Notes: a model not told the origin generated them from the letters alone. 46,733 nt of DNA from Bacteroidota bacterium (GCA_023415545.1 JAEZKJ010000044.1:1-46733), one strand, 5' to 3'; shown: positions 1 through 10,037, counted from the first letter of the stretch. Program-made: numbers and translations.

Positions 1-30
1 CTTTTTTTTATAAATTGGTATTAAAATATG

Positions 31-59
31 TTGAATTTAAAATTTAAATAATATATTTG
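31..59 (+). promoter_or_regulatory. Bacteroidales promoter of the first susC/susD pair
   Basis: A TATATTTG sequence at 52-59 matches the Bacteroidetes -7 consensus TAnnTTTG. A TTG at 31-33 lies 18 nt upstream as a -33 element. Transcription would begin near 66, giving a leader of about 40-50 nt before susC. The same 18-nt spacing recurs at the trxA and histidine phosphatase promoters in this window, which supports the call. A housekeeping-type promoter argues against purely ECF-driven expression of this pair. Confidence 0.6.
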
Positions 60-102
60 CAGCAATGTAATTGTAATAAAAAATAATTGTTTTTTTAACT
101 TT

Positions 103-3100
103 ATGAGAGAATTTATGAAAAGAAGATTAATGCTATCATTAACCTTACTCATTATGTGTATAGGTTTTGCATCGGCACAAACATCAAAAATCTCTGGTAT
201 CGTATTATCAGATGAAGATGGTATGCCTGTAGTAGGAGCATCTGTTTTAGTGAAAGGTACTTCTCTTGGTACTGTAACTGATATGGATGGTAAGTTTAAC
301 ATTACAAATCTACCTAGTTCAGCCAAAACAATTATAGTTTCATATATTGGTATGACTACACAAGAACTTTCAATAAAGCCAAATATGAAGATTGTTTTGA
401 AGATTGATGCAGAGGTTCTTGATGAAGTAGTTGTAACTGGATATGGGGTAACTAAAAAAGCTGCTTTTACTGGTGCCGCAACAACTTTAGGAAGAGATAA
501 AATTGAAAGTAAAAATGATGCCAATCCAATTAAGGCTCTAGAAGGTACAGTACCTGGTCTACAAATGAACATTGGTTCAGGTCAGCCAGGAGCTCCTGCA
601 ACAATTTACATTCGTGGTCGTAATTCTTTAAATTCAGGAACTCAACCTTTGTATGTTGTTGATGGCGTTCCTTTCTTTGCAGATGCAGTTGGCGTGCGTG
701 CAGATGAAGGACAAGAGTCTTCTCCTCTTGCTTCATTGAATGCGAATGATATTGAAAGCATGACTGTTTTGAAAGATGCAACAGCAACATCTATCTATGG
801 TGCTCGCGCAGCAAATGGTGTTATCGTTATTACTACAAAAAAAGGTAAGTCTGGAAAACCTCAAGTTAATTTTACAGCAAAAGTAGGTTTCGAAACTCTT
901 CCTTCTATTCCAAATAGTTATAAGAGAGTAAACGCTGCTCAACATATGGAATTGGCTACAGAAGCTCTTTTGAATGCTTATGAAGATTATGGCTCAGGTT
1001 CTACTATGGGTTACTATAATGAAGGTTATGGCTTAGGATATACTTATGATAAAGCTGGTGCTACTGATTTCTATGACTTTTTCACAGGTGGTTGGTATTC
1101 AAACGCACAAAAGTATGGTTATGATATAGATTGGGTAGATGAAGTTACTCGTACAGGACTTGTTCAAGAGTATGGTTTTGATATTAGTAGCGGTGGTAAA
1201 GATGATAAAGCTGTTAAGTATTATCTTTCTGTGGGTTATATGAATGAAGAGGGTATTGTTATAGGAAAGGATTTATCTCGTTATACTTTCCGTTATAATA
1301 TGGAACAACAACCTTCAAAACTTGTAAAATATGGATTTAATACAAATCTTTCATATACAGAAACAAATATGGGAGCAGGTGGAGGCTATTTCTCTGACCC
1401 TATAACAATGGCTTATATGATGAACCCAATGACTCCAGTACGCAATGAAAATGGCGAGTGGAACTGGGATACAAGTTATTCAGGCTATAATCCTGTTGCT
1501 CAACGAAGCGATAAAGGCGATGTTAGCAATGCAAAACAATATCGTGCTACCCTTTCTCCATTTGTCCAGCTAAACTTCAGTAATAAATTATTCTGGTTAA
1601 CACGTGCAAGCATTGATTTAATGTTTGTTGATGAATTCGGCTATTGGTCATTTATGCAGCCACAGGGAGCAGATATGCGTGGTATGGGTGAAGATAATTA
1701 TACTACAAATACTCAATTAAGTATTACCAATACATTAAATTACATCAATACATTCAATGGAAAGCATAATGTAAACTTCTTGTTAGGTCAAGAGGGCCAA
1801 AAAACAATGCTTAAATATGCCTACTTGGCTTCTTCTAATTATCCTCTAGATTATATGAATCAGGTAAGTAATGCTGCTGTTCCAGGAAGTGCTTCAACTT
1901 CCAGATATGATTTAGTGCTTGCTTCTTTCTTTGCTAATGCTCAATATGATTATGAAGGTAAATACTATCTCTCAGGTAGCTTGCGTTATGATGCATCTTC
2001 AAGATTTGGTAGCAATAATCGTTGGGCTCCATTCTGGTCTTTAGGTGCAAAATACCGTATCTCTTCTGAAAAATTCATGGAAGGTACAAAGGATTGGTTG
2101 ACTAATCTTACTTTACGTGCAAGTTATGGAACTTCAGGTAATCAGGAAGTAGGTGGTTCTTGGTATGCATCTCGTAATCTTTTTGGCTTTGGATGGGATT
2201 ATAATAACTTGCCAGGTTCTGCACATGAACAATTTGGTAATCCTGACTTAAAATGGGAACAAACTCATAAGTTTAATGTCGGTCTTGATATCTCTTTGTT
2301 TGAAAGATTAAATATTGAGTTGGATTACTACTCTCATAAAACAAAAGATATGGTATTTGCTGTGCCTCTTTCTATGACAACCGGTATTGCTTCTTACTAT
2401 AAAAATATAGGTGAATTATCGAATAAAGGTTTTGAAGCTACTATCAATGCTCAGTTGATACGTAATAATGATTGGATGTGGGATATATCATTAACAGGTT
2501 CTCTTAATAAGAACAAGGTGGAAAAACTTAGTACTGATAATCCAATAGAGGGTTCTGTACAAATTACAGAAGTTGGATATCCTATATATCAATTTAAGAT
2601 GAAAGAATATGCAGGTGTAGATCCTGAAACAGGTGAGGCTATGTGGTATAAAGGTACTGAAGGAACTGAAACTACTAAAAATTATAATGAAGCAGGTAAA
2701 CGTTATTTAGGTGATCCTAATCCTGACTTTGCAGGCTCTATTAGTTCTACTTTAAAATGGAAGAACATTGATTTATCTGTTCAGTTGAATTATTCAATGG
2801 GTGCTAAGATTTACGGTAGTAACTTACGTTATGATGAACAAACAGGTAGTTCATTCTATGAAAACTTTAACAGATATGTCTATGAAAATCGTTGGCAAAA
2901 ACCAGGTGATATTACAGATGTACCACGTTTGACAACTGATGGAGGTTATGAGGCTAGTGCTTCTTCACGCTTCTTAATGGATGGAGATTATTTAAAAGTA
3001 CGCTCTGTTACTTTAGGATATACTTTGCCTAAATCATTAATTTCAAAAGTAGGTATGAGAAATTGCCGTGTCTTTGTTAATGCTGAAAATCTCTATACCT

Positions 3101-3216
3101 TCTGTGCAGATAATTATCGTGGTTTTGATCCTGCAGGTATAACTCCTGATGGTGTACAGTGGTGGAACTACCCACTTCCTAGAAATGTTATGTTCGGTGT
3201 TAATGTAGGATTTTAA
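103..3216 (+). CDS. SusC-like TonB-dependent outer membrane transporter (no STN domain)
   Basis: An outer membrane TonB-dependent importer of the SusC/RagA family, which forms a complex with the SusD-like lipoprotein encoded next. The signal peptide covers about residues 1-25 and ends ASA-Q. A carboxypeptidase-D-regulatory-like domain (about 28-105) is followed by the hallmark DEVVVTGYG, a plug domain with the VDGVP and ATSIYGARAANGVI signatures, and a 22-strand-type barrel ending in an aromatic VGF. The length, 1037 aa, is normal for the family. An internal ATG at 115 (MKRRLML) is an equally good start. There is no N-terminal STN domain, so this transporter is unlikely to signal to an anti-sigma factor, unlike the second SusC here. 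The substrate cannot be deduced because no enzyme gene accompanies the pair within the window. Confidence 0.95.
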   Translation: MREFMKRRLMLSLTLLIMCIGFASAQTSKISGIVLSDEDGMPVVGASVLVKGTSLGTVTDMDGKFNITNLPSSAKTIIVSYIGMTTQELSIKPNMKIVLKIDAEVLDEVVVTGYGVTKKAAFTGAATTLGRDKIESKNDANPIKALEGTVPGLQMNIGSGQPGAPATIYIRGRNSLNSGTQPLYVVDGVPFFADAVGVRADEGQESSPLASLNANDIESMTVLKDATATSIYGARAANGVIVITTKKGKSGKPQVNFTAKVGFETLPSIPNSYKRVNAAQHMELATEALLNAYEDYGSGSTMGYYNEGYGLGYTYDKAGATDFYDFFTGGWYSNAQKYGYDIDWVDEVTRTGLVQEYGFDISSGGKDDKAVKYYLSVGYMNEEGIVIGKDLSRYTFRYNMEQQPSKLVKYGFNTNLSYTETNMGAGGGYFSDPITMAYMMNPMTPVRNENGEWNWDTSYSGYNPVAQRSDKGDVSNAKQYRATLSPFVQLNFSNKLFWLTRASIDLMFVDEFGYWSFMQPQGADMRGMGEDNYTTNTQLSITNTLNYINTFNGKHNVNFLLGQEGQKTMLKYAYLASSNYPLDYMNQVSNAAVPGSASTSRYDLVLASFFANAQYDYEGKYYLSGSLRYDASSRFGSNNRWAPFWSLGAKYRISSEKFMEGTKDWLTNLTLRASYGTSGNQEVGGSWYASRNLFGFGWDYNNLPGSAHEQFGNPDLKWEQTHKFNVGLDISLFERLNIELDYYSHKTKDMVFAVPLSMTTGIASYYKNIGELSNKGFEATINAQLIRNNDWMWDISLTGSLNKNKVEKLSTDNPIEGSVQITEVGYPIYQFKMKEYAGVDPETGEAMWYKGTEGTETTKNYNEAGKRYLGDPNPDFAGSISSTLKWKNIDLSVQLNYSMGAKIYGSNLRYDEQTGSSFYENFNRYVYENRWQKPGDITDVPRLTTDGGYEASASSRFLMDGDYLKVRSVTLGYTLPKSLISKVGMRNCRVFVNAENLYTFCADNYRGFDPAGITPDGVQWWNYPLPRNVMFGVNVGF

Positions 3217-3236
3217 TTTGTAAATATAAATATAAC

Positions 3237-4661
3237 ATGAAAAATATATATAAATTTTTGTTATCTTCAATGATGTTATTGAGTATAACATCATGTGATT
3301 TTGATACTGAAAATTATCAGCAGATACCAACTGAGGATGCTTATCAATCAGTGCAAGATGTTCAAAATGGTATGAACGGAGCATATTATGCTTTAGGTTC
3401 TTATCGTTTCTTAGGAAATTATGCTACTGCTTATGGTGATTTTTGTGCAGGTATAAGTGAGGGAAATAGAAGTTCAGGTCATTTCTATTACCAAAGTGCT
3501 TGGATTGTACAAGATACAGACGCAGAGCTAGAAGATATTTGGAACTATGGTTATAAAATAATTGATAGAACTACACGTACTATTAAGGGAGGTAAAGAAA
3601 TTTTAGCAAAAGCAGCTGAGTTAAATATTGATGAAGATGGTATTGCTGAACTTAAATCATACTTATCACAATCATATGCGATGAGGGCACTTGCAAATTA
3701 CTACTTGGTTAATATTTTTGCATTACCTTATCAAGCTGGAACTAATAATTTAGGTATTCCTTTGGTTATAGATGAACCTATTAAAGAGTTTGAAAAAGTT
3801 TCTCGTGCTACTGTTGGTAAAACATATGAGCAGATAATGGATGATATTGACAATGCAGAGACTTTTGCTGATGAAAGTGAGATAATTCCAAGCGCATTTT
3901 ATATGGGTCCAATGGCAATTCAAGCTTTAAAAGCCAGAGTATGTATGTCAATGGGAGAATATGGTGATGCTAAAACAGCAGCTTTACTTGCTATAGAATT
4001 AAAGGGTAAAGGTGATGGAAAAGGAGATGATTCAGAACCTACAGATGAAGCTTATGTATCTATGTGGAGATCATTGGCTATAACATCAGAAGATTTATTT
4101 ACTATTGCAAAGAATGAATCTGATAACCTCTCAGCTAATGCATTAAATACATTATATGGTTCTTATGGTTGTACTTTGACAACTAATGTAATTAATTTAT
4201 TTGGTGATAATGATATCAGAACCAAATTATTGAGTGGAAAGAAAACTTTGAAATATCAGGGTATTCCAACATCAGCTGCTACAAGCAATATTCCTGTATT
4301 CCGTAAATCAGAGATGAGCTTAATTGTGGCAGAGGTAGAGGCTAGAAATGGTCAATTAGATTCAGCTAAGGATTATCTACTATATACAGCTAAGCGTGAT
4401 AAAGATATCACATCTGTTGATGACCTTCCTTCAACAAAAGAAGAACTATTATCATTCATAGCAGATGAGAGAATTCGTGAATTTGCAGCTGAAGGACATC
4501 GTTTTTATGATGCTCGTAGAATGGGATTAACTGTATCAATACCTGGTTACAAACCATTTGACATTGCTAAATTTGTTTTCCCTATTCCTGCTGATGAGAT
4601 AAATGCAGGTTTCTGCACACAACAGAATGAAGGTTGGGAAAATGCTCTTCCTACAAAATAA
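3237..4661 (+). CDS. SusD/RagB-like surface glycan-binding lipoprotein
   Basis: Partner lipoprotein of the preceding SusC; SusD proteins cap the SusC barrel and bind the ligand at the cell surface. It starts 20 bp after susC, so the two are co-transcribed. The N-terminus is a lipoprotein signal with lipobox SITSC (Cys20). The helical TPR-like body carries family signatures such as QSYAMRALANYYLVN and, near the C-terminus, RIREFAAEGHRFYDARRMG followed by FPIPADEI. At 474 aa it is on the short side of normal. A strong terminator follows, so the operon is just these two genes. Family assignment is firm; the ligand is unknown. Confidence 0.94.
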   Translation: MKNIYKFLLSSMMLLSITSCDFDTENYQQIPTEDAYQSVQDVQNGMNGAYYALGSYRFLGNYATAYGDFCAGISEGNRSSGHFYYQSAWIVQDTDAELEDIWNYGYKIIDRTTRTIKGGKEILAKAAELNIDEDGIAELKSYLSQSYAMRALANYYLVNIFALPYQAGTNNLGIPLVIDEPIKEFEKVSRATVGKTYEQIMDDIDNAETFADESEIIPSAFYMGPMAIQALKARVCMSMGEYGDAKTAALLAIELKGKGDGKGDDSEPTDEAYVSMWRSLAITSEDLFTIAKNESDNLSANALNTLYGSYGCTLTTNVINLFGDNDIRTKLLSGKKTLKYQGIPTSAATSNIPVFRKSEMSLIVAEVEARNGQLDSAKDYLLYTAKRDKDITSVDDLPSTKEELLSFIADERIREFAAEGHRFYDARRMGLTVSIPGYKPFDIAKFVFPIPADEINAGFCTQQNEGWENALPTK

Positions 4662-4694
4662 TCATTTAGACTAAGATAAATGACATAATAGTTT

Positions 4695-4726
4695 AAAAAG
4701 GGTGAACATGTTTCACCCTTTTTTTT
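4695..4726 (+). terminator. Rho-independent terminator of susC-susD operon
   Basis: A run of A and then GGGTGAA at 4700-4706 pairs with TTCACCC at 4712-4718 across a 5-nt loop, and the A/T arms extend the stem. A run of eight T residues (4719-4726) follows. It lies 34 bp after the susD stop and directly before the hflX promoter, so it insulates the glycan operon from the housekeeping genes. Confidence 0.85.
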
Positions 4727-4728
4727 GT

Positions 4729-4736
4729 TATATTTG
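4729..4736 (+). promoter_or_regulatory. -7 box of hflX promoter
   Basis: TATATTTG matches TAnnTTTG and sits 26 bp before the hflX ATG, which implies a leader of about 20 nt. No convincing -33 TTG is present, because that position falls inside the terminator stem of the previous operon. Confidence 0.5.
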
Positions 4737-4762
4737 CCACATACTTATATATCAGTTGATAA

Positions 4763-6019
4763 ATGAAAGAATTTGTAATTTCGGAAGCGCAGGTTGAAAC
4801 TGCTATTTTGGTTGGATTGATTACCCAATCGCAGGATGAACGTAAAACAGATGAATACCTTGACGAATTGGAGTTCTTGGCGCATACTGCAGGTGCTAAG
4901 GTGGTAAAGAGATTTACTCAAAAAATAGAACCTAACAAAGTTACCTATGTTGGTAAGGGTAAACTTGAGGAAATTCAACAATATATTCAAGATGAGGCTG
5001 ATGCTGAGAGAGAAATTGGTATGGTGATTTTTGATGATGAGCTTTCGGCTAAACAGATACGTAATATTGAGGCTTCATTAAAGGTGAAAATTCTTGATAG
5101 AACATCACTTATTCTCGATATCTTCGCTATGCGAGCACAAACTGCTAATGCTAAAACACAGGTTGAACTTGCTCAATATAAATATATGTTACCTCGTTTA
5201 CAGAGACTTTGGACTCACCTTGAACGTCAAGGTGGTGGTTCAGGTAGTGGTAAGGGTGGATCAGTGGGATTGAGAGGTCCCGGTGAGACTCAGCTGGAGA
5301 TGGACCGCCGTATCATCCTTAACCGTATGTCGCTGTTAAAAGGTAGATTGGCTGAGATTGATAAACAGAAAGTAACTCAACGCAAAAATCGTGGTGAACT
5401 TATTCGTGTAGCTCTTGTAGGGTATACTAATGTTGGTAAATCCACATTAATGAATCTTCTTGCTAAGAGTGAGGTCTTTGCCGAGAATAAACTTTTCGCT
5501 ACTTTGGATACCACTGTAAGAAAAGTTATTATTGGTAATCTTCCATTCCTATTAACCGATACTGTAGGATTTATTCGTAAACTCCCTACTGACCTTGTGG
5601 AATCTTTTAAATCAACTCTTGACGAGGTTCGTGAAGCTGATTTGCTTATTCATGTTGTAGATATTTCGCATCCTGATTTTGAGGACCAGATAAAAGTGGT
5701 TGAAAATACTATAGCCGAACTTGGTGCATCGGATAAACCTTCGATGATTCTATTTAATAAAATTGATGCTTATTCATATGTTGAGAAAGCTGATGATGAC
5801 CTTACTCCTAAAACAAAGGAAAATATCTCCTTGGACGAACTTATGAAGACATGGATGGCGAAACTAAATGATAATTGTTTCTTTATTTCGGCTAAAGAGA
5901 AGACAAATTATGATGAATTGAAAGAGAAGATTTATAATAGAGTACGTGAACTGCATGTTCAAAAATATCCATATAACAATTTCCTATATCAAACATATGA
6001 AGATATAGAGGAACAATAA
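4763..6019 (+). CDS. hflX: GTPase HflX
   Basis: Ribosome-associated GTPase of the Obg-HflX superfamily, known in other bacteria to split stalled or hibernating 70S ribosomes. The N-terminal HflX domain (about 1-165) includes the glycine-rich linker and the signature GPGETQLEMDRR near residue 172. The G domain follows with G1 GYTNVGKST (220-228), G3 DTVGFI and G4 NKID. The length of 418 aa is typical. The ATG chosen lies just after the -7 box at 4729 and gives a normal N-terminus (MKEFVISEAQ). The DUF4954 gene follows after 11 bp, so they probably share a transcript. Confidence 0.97.
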   Translation: MKEFVISEAQVETAILVGLITQSQDERKTDEYLDELEFLAHTAGAKVVKRFTQKIEPNKVTYVGKGKLEEIQQYIQDEADAEREIGMVIFDDELSAKQIRNIEASLKVKILDRTSLILDIFAMRAQTANAKTQVELAQYKYMLPRLQRLWTHLERQGGGSGSGKGGSVGLRGPGETQLEMDRRIILNRMSLLKGRLAEIDKQKVTQRKNRGELIRVALVGYTNVGKSTLMNLLAKSEVFAENKLFATLDTTVRKVIIGNLPFLLTDTVGFIRKLPTDLVESFKSTLDEVREADLLIHVVDISHPDFEDQIKVVENTIAELGASDKPSMILFNKIDAYSYVEKADDDLTPKTKENISLDELMKTWMAKLNDNCFFISAKEKTNYDELKEKIYNRVRELHVQKYPYNNFLYQTYEDIEEQ

Positions 6020-6030
6020 CCAAAGGTATT

Positions 6031-8025
6031 ATGAAAAATTATCGCTTATTGAGGGATGATGAGATAATGATTCTCGAAAATCAATCCTGTAAAGCTAAAG
6101 ATTGGTCTAAAATAGAGGTCGACCTAGATTTTGACCCTAAATATGTTCAAAACACTAACTTCTCGGGTGAAGTTAAGTTAGGAAATTTTAAAGAGGAGTT
6201 TACTTTAGCCGGTGGTATAAAGAAACATTCAGGCATTATAAACTCAACTTTACACAATGTTACAATAGGCGATAATTGTTGTATCGAGAACATAAAGAAC
6301 TATATTGCCAATTATACTATTGGTAATAATGTTTTTATTGAGAATGTTGATATCATCCTTGTCGACGGGAAAAGCCGTTTTGGTAATGGCGTTGAGGTCG
6401 CTGTCCTTAATGAAACTGGTGGTCGTGAAGTATATATTCATGATCGTCTTTCGGCTCATCAGGCTTACTTCATGGCTCTTTATCGACACCGTCCTCAACT
6501 GATAAGCAAGATGAAAAGCATCATATTTAATTATGCTGATGAAAATGCTTCGGATATTGGTACAATAGGTGATAACGTTACCATAGTAAATGCGGGATAC
6601 ATAAAGAATGTCAGAATAGGTGACTATTGTAGCATTGAAGGTGCAGGCCGACTTAAAAATGGCTCCATAAACAGTTGTAAAGTTGCTCCTGTACATATAG
6701 GATATGGTGTTGTGTGCGATGACTTTATAATATCCAGTGGCTCAAGTCTAGAAGATGGAACAATGATTACTCGCTGTTTTATTGGTCAGGCATGTCATTT
6801 AGGGCACACATATTCAGCATCTGATTCTCTTTTCTTTAGTAATTGTCAGGAGGAAAACGGAGAGGCTTGTGCCATCTTTGCAGGACCTTTTACTGTGACA
6901 CACCATAAATCAACGCTGCTTATTGCAGGTATGTTCTCATTCATGAATGCCGGTTCGGGTTCTAACCAAAGTAATCATATGTATAAGCTTGGCCCTATTC
7001 ATCAAGGAGCTATGGAGAGAGGTGCCAAAACTACTTCGGACTCATACATACTTTGGCCTGCTCGTATTGGTGCATTCTCGCTTGTTATGGGGCGACATGT
7101 GAATCATGCAGATACTTCAAATCTTCCTTTCTCATATCTTATTGAGCAACAAAATACAACATATCTTGTTCCCGGTGTGAATTTACGAAGTGTTGGTACT
7201 ATACGCGATGCACAAAAATGGCCTAAGCGCGATGGACGTACCGACCCTAATCGTCTTGATCAGATTAACTATAATCTGCTAAGTCCTTATACTATACAGA
7301 AGATGCTTAATGGTATTAATATACTAAAGGAACTTAAAAGGGTATCGGGTGAGACATCGGAGACATATTCATATCAAAGTGCTAAAATTAAGAACTCATC
7401 GCTTGTTAATGGTATAAACTATTATGACTTGGCTGTTAATAAGTTCTTGGGAAACTCTGTAATAAAAAGATTAGAAGGAATTATACCTGACAATGATCAA
7501 TCGATAAGAGATAGATTAATACCCGATACAGAGATTGGTAAAGGGGAGTGGGTTGACGTTTCAGGTCTTATTGCTCCAAAGAGTGAGATTGAGAGGTTGA
7601 TGAGTGATATTGAAAATGATGTTCTTACTAACGTTGATCAGATTCATGAGCGATTTGAGGTGATGCACACCAATTATTATACTTATGAGTGGACTTGGGC
7701 TTATGAAATGATGCTTAAATATTATAAACTTGATGCATCGACTATTACTGCCAAAGATATAGTTCACATTGTTAACGAGTGGATGAAGGCAGTTGTTACT
7801 CTAGATAAAATGGTTTATGCTGATGCTAAGAAAGAGTTCTCACTCTCAGCAATGACCGGATTTGGAGCTGATGGTAGCCATGAAGACCAAATTCAAGATT
7901 TTGAACAGGTGAGAGGTGTATTCGAAAGTAATACATTTGTTACTGCCGTGTTACAGCATATAGAAAACAAGAGTGCACTGGGTAATGAACTTATATCGCG
8001 TATCAGCAATTTGATAGTTGATTAA
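6031..8025 (+). CDS. DUF4954-family protein, left-handed beta-helix (hexapeptide repeats)
   Basis: A 664-aa protein I place in the DUF4954 family, known in Bacteroidetes and of unknown function. Residues of roughly 60-260 contain hexapeptide-type repeats (IGDNCCIENI, IGNNVFIENV, IGDNVTIVNA, IGDYCSIEGA), the signature of left-handed parallel beta-helix acyl- or nucleotidyltransferases. A dense block follows with ACHLGHTYSASDS, FTVTHHKSTLLIAG and MGRHVNHADTSN, rich in His, Asp and Asn and likely the active or binding site. The last 200 residues look helical. There is no signal peptide, so it is cytoplasmic. It lies 11 bp after hflX. A nucleotide-sugar or acyl transfer role is only a guess from the fold. 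Confidence 0.8.
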   Translation: MKNYRLLRDDEIMILENQSCKAKDWSKIEVDLDFDPKYVQNTNFSGEVKLGNFKEEFTLAGGIKKHSGIINSTLHNVTIGDNCCIENIKNYIANYTIGNNVFIENVDIILVDGKSRFGNGVEVAVLNETGGREVYIHDRLSAHQAYFMALYRHRPQLISKMKSIIFNYADENASDIGTIGDNVTIVNAGYIKNVRIGDYCSIEGAGRLKNGSINSCKVAPVHIGYGVVCDDFIISSGSSLEDGTMITRCFIGQACHLGHTYSASDSLFFSNCQEENGEACAIFAGPFTVTHHKSTLLIAGMFSFMNAGSGSNQSNHMYKLGPIHQGAMERGAKTTSDSYILWPARIGAFSLVMGRHVNHADTSNLPFSYLIEQQNTTYLVPGVNLRSVGTIRDAQKWPKRDGRTDPNRLDQINYNLLSPYTIQKMLNGINILKELKRVSGETSETYSYQSAKIKNSSLVNGINYYDLAVNKFLGNSVIKRLEGIIPDNDQSIRDRLIPDTEIGKGEWVDVSGLIAPKSEIERLMSDIENDVLTNVDQIHERFEVMHTNYYTYEWTWAYEMMLKYYKLDASTITAKDIVHIVNEWMKAVVTLDKMVYADAKKEFSLSAMTGFGADGSHEDQIQDFEQVRGVFESNTFVTAVLQHIENKSALGNELISRISNLIVD

Positions 8026-8043
8026 AGTCATATATAAATTATT

Positions 8044-8104
8044 AGCTCTTTTTCTACCATTTCAATTGAATAGACTTCAAAGTGAGAAAGATAGAAAAAG
8101 AGCT
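8044..8104. terminator. Bidirectional terminator-like inverted repeat
   Basis: AGCTCTTTTTCTA at 8044-8056 and its exact complement at 8092-8104 form a 13-bp stem. The 35-nt spacer contains a smaller palindrome, TTCAATTGAA. It lies between the stops of the convergent DUF4954 gene and CocE-like hydrolase gene and is the only plausible terminator for both. Confidence 0.6.
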
Positions 8105-8110
8105 CTTTTA

Positions 8111-10003
8111 TTATTTGATTACAGGTAATAAAACTCTTGAGGCAGCACCTTGTTGGTGAAAAATTTCTATTGTCTGTTTCATTAAGAAGTCTTCAATGCC
8201 ACATTTGTAAGTATCAATAAACTTCTGTGGATTACGATCGATAATAGGGAACCATGAGCTCTGTATCTGTATCATAATGCGATGTCCCGGCAGGAATGTA
8301 TGAGCTACATCATATAGAGTATAATTTACATCTGTTACTTTACCAGGCTTGAATGGCTTAGGATTATCAAAACCTTCGCGATAACGTCCTCTAAATAGTT
8401 CACCACGTACCATGAGTTGATATCCACTCATAGGATAATTTATATTTTGCTTCTGTTTTATTTCATCACTATACTCAAAGTTCTCAGGGAATACATCGAT
8501 AACTTTTACCATAAAGTCGGCATCTGTCCCTTCGATTGCCACTTTTAACTCAACCTCTATAGGTCCACCAAGTCTAAGGGTATCGGTAAGTGGAGCACTA
8601 ACAAATGTTAGTACGTCAGGGCGGGTTGAAGCGAATCTCTGATCATCGACCATAAACTCTTTAGTACGATAAGTTGTAGGATTAGCTGTATATGGTACAG
8701 GATGTTCCATATCCGACACATATTTGCTTGATGAACTTTTTAATTGTGGAGCCTGAGTTGATGCTGAACCATCACCATGAATATATAATGGAGTAGGGGT
8801 CATATCAGCTAAAGGCCATTGGTCATATACTTTCCAACTATTATCACCCGAAAAGAATATACTTACCTTTTCTTTTGGTTTATCTCCTTTGCCTTCAAGA
8901 TAGTATCTAAAGAAAGGATACTCAATGTTGTCCTGATAATATTGTGATGTGTTGTTACCGAAGTAGATGTTACCAAATCCTTGGAAATCTCTTCTTGTCC
9001 ATGCCCCATGCCACCAAGGGCCGAAAGCAAGATAAAGCTCTGTGTTTGGCGACTGTTTACGAATTGCTTTATATGTCTCCCATGCTCCATAGCAGTCCTC
9101 GGAATCGAACAGACCACCGGTTACCAGGATAGCAGGTTTTAGGTTGTAGCATGATTGGCGTGCATCACGCTCTTTCCAGAATTCATCGAAGTTTGGATGG
9201 TTTTTAATATTGTTCCACATTGTCTCTGTGGTATCATTTACCATTTTATCAATGTCACGGAAAGTGCCAACTTTAAGAAGGTCAGTGTATACATCGTTCT
9301 TAACAATGTCGTTAATAACTCCACGGCCAATATTTGTTCCTTCAAGACGTGGAAGGAAATTCGTTGTTTGAAGTAGTGTGAAGGCACCATTATGATGACG
9401 GTCATCCCCACGGAACCAGTCGGTAACAGGTGCCTGAGGTGACACAGCTTTCAGTGCAGGATGGTTGCTCGATGCTGTCATTGTTGCATAAAATCCATCA
9501 TAACTGATGCCCCATGTACCTACTTTTTGATTGCTGTTTGTATTGTTTATAAGCCACTCAATAGTATCGTAAGTGTCGGTTGCCTCATCAATATCTTTTT
9601 TACTCTTCTTATTTTTTAATAAAGGTCTAACTTGAACGAACTCTCCTTCACTTTTATGTCGTCCACGTACATCTTGAAAAACGATGATGTAACCATTCTC
9701 AATATAATTTTTCAATGAGCTGTAGAATGCACGATCGAATCCTTCACCATATGGAGAACATGAATATGGAGTGCGCATCATTAAAGTGGGATGCTTGGTC
9801 GATTTATCTCTTGGCTCATAAATGGCAGTATATAGTTTTATGCCATCGCGCATCTTTATCATTACCTCACGTTTGGTGTACAACTTTTTGAGGTTCTCAG
9901 TGATGCTGTCTCTAGATGATAATTTTAATGTTTGTGAATGTGTGTGGTTAAAAAAGCAATTAAGCAAAAATAATAGATAAAGTAGCTTTGTCGTTCTCTT
10001 CAT
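8111..10003 (-). CDS. Secreted CocE/NonD (S15) family hydrolase
   Basis: An alpha/beta-hydrolase of the X-Pro dipeptidyl-peptidase (S15)/CocE class, whose members cleave acyl esters, amides or peptides. A signal peptide covers about residues 1-24 (ends HSQ). The catalytic domain starts with MRDGIKLYTAIYEPRD, carries the nucleophile Ser167 in GTWGISYDG, and has the expected histidine region FGPWWHGAW. The C-terminal half has the jelly-roll segment typical of the family, with PLTDTLRLGGPIEVEL and FLPGHRIMIQI. The length of 630 aa is normal. The gene stands alone, transcribed divergently from fumarase. Specificity cannot be told from sequence; a glutaryl-7-ACA acylase-like annotation is equally possible. 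Confidence 0.9.
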   Translation of the reverse strand: MKRTTKLLYLLFLLNCFFNHTHSQTLKLSSRDSITENLKKLYTKREVMIKMRDGIKLYTAIYEPRDKSTKHPTLMMRTPYSCSPYGEGFDRAFYSSLKNYIENGYIIVFQDVRGRHKSEGEFVQVRPLLKNKKSKKDIDEATDTYDTIEWLINNTNSNQKVGTWGISYDGFYATMTASSNHPALKAVSPQAPVTDWFRGDDRHHNGAFTLLQTTNFLPRLEGTNIGRGVINDIVKNDVYTDLLKVGTFRDIDKMVNDTTETMWNNIKNHPNFDEFWKERDARQSCYNLKPAILVTGGLFDSEDCYGAWETYKAIRKQSPNTELYLAFGPWWHGAWTRRDFQGFGNIYFGNNTSQYYQDNIEYPFFRYYLEGKGDKPKEKVSIFFSGDNSWKVYDQWPLADMTPTPLYIHGDGSASTQAPQLKSSSSKYVSDMEHPVPYTANPTTYRTKEFMVDDQRFASTRPDVLTFVSAPLTDTLRLGGPIEVELKVAIEGTDADFMVKVIDVFPENFEYSDEIKQKQNINYPMSGYQLMVRGELFRGRYREGFDNPKPFKPGKVTDVNYTLYDVAHTFLPGHRIMIQIQSSWFPIIDRNPQKFIDTYKCGIEDFLMKQTIEIFHQQGAASRVLLPVIK

Positions 10004-10037
10004 TCGTCCTGTAATTATTATTAAAAAAATGCGACTG

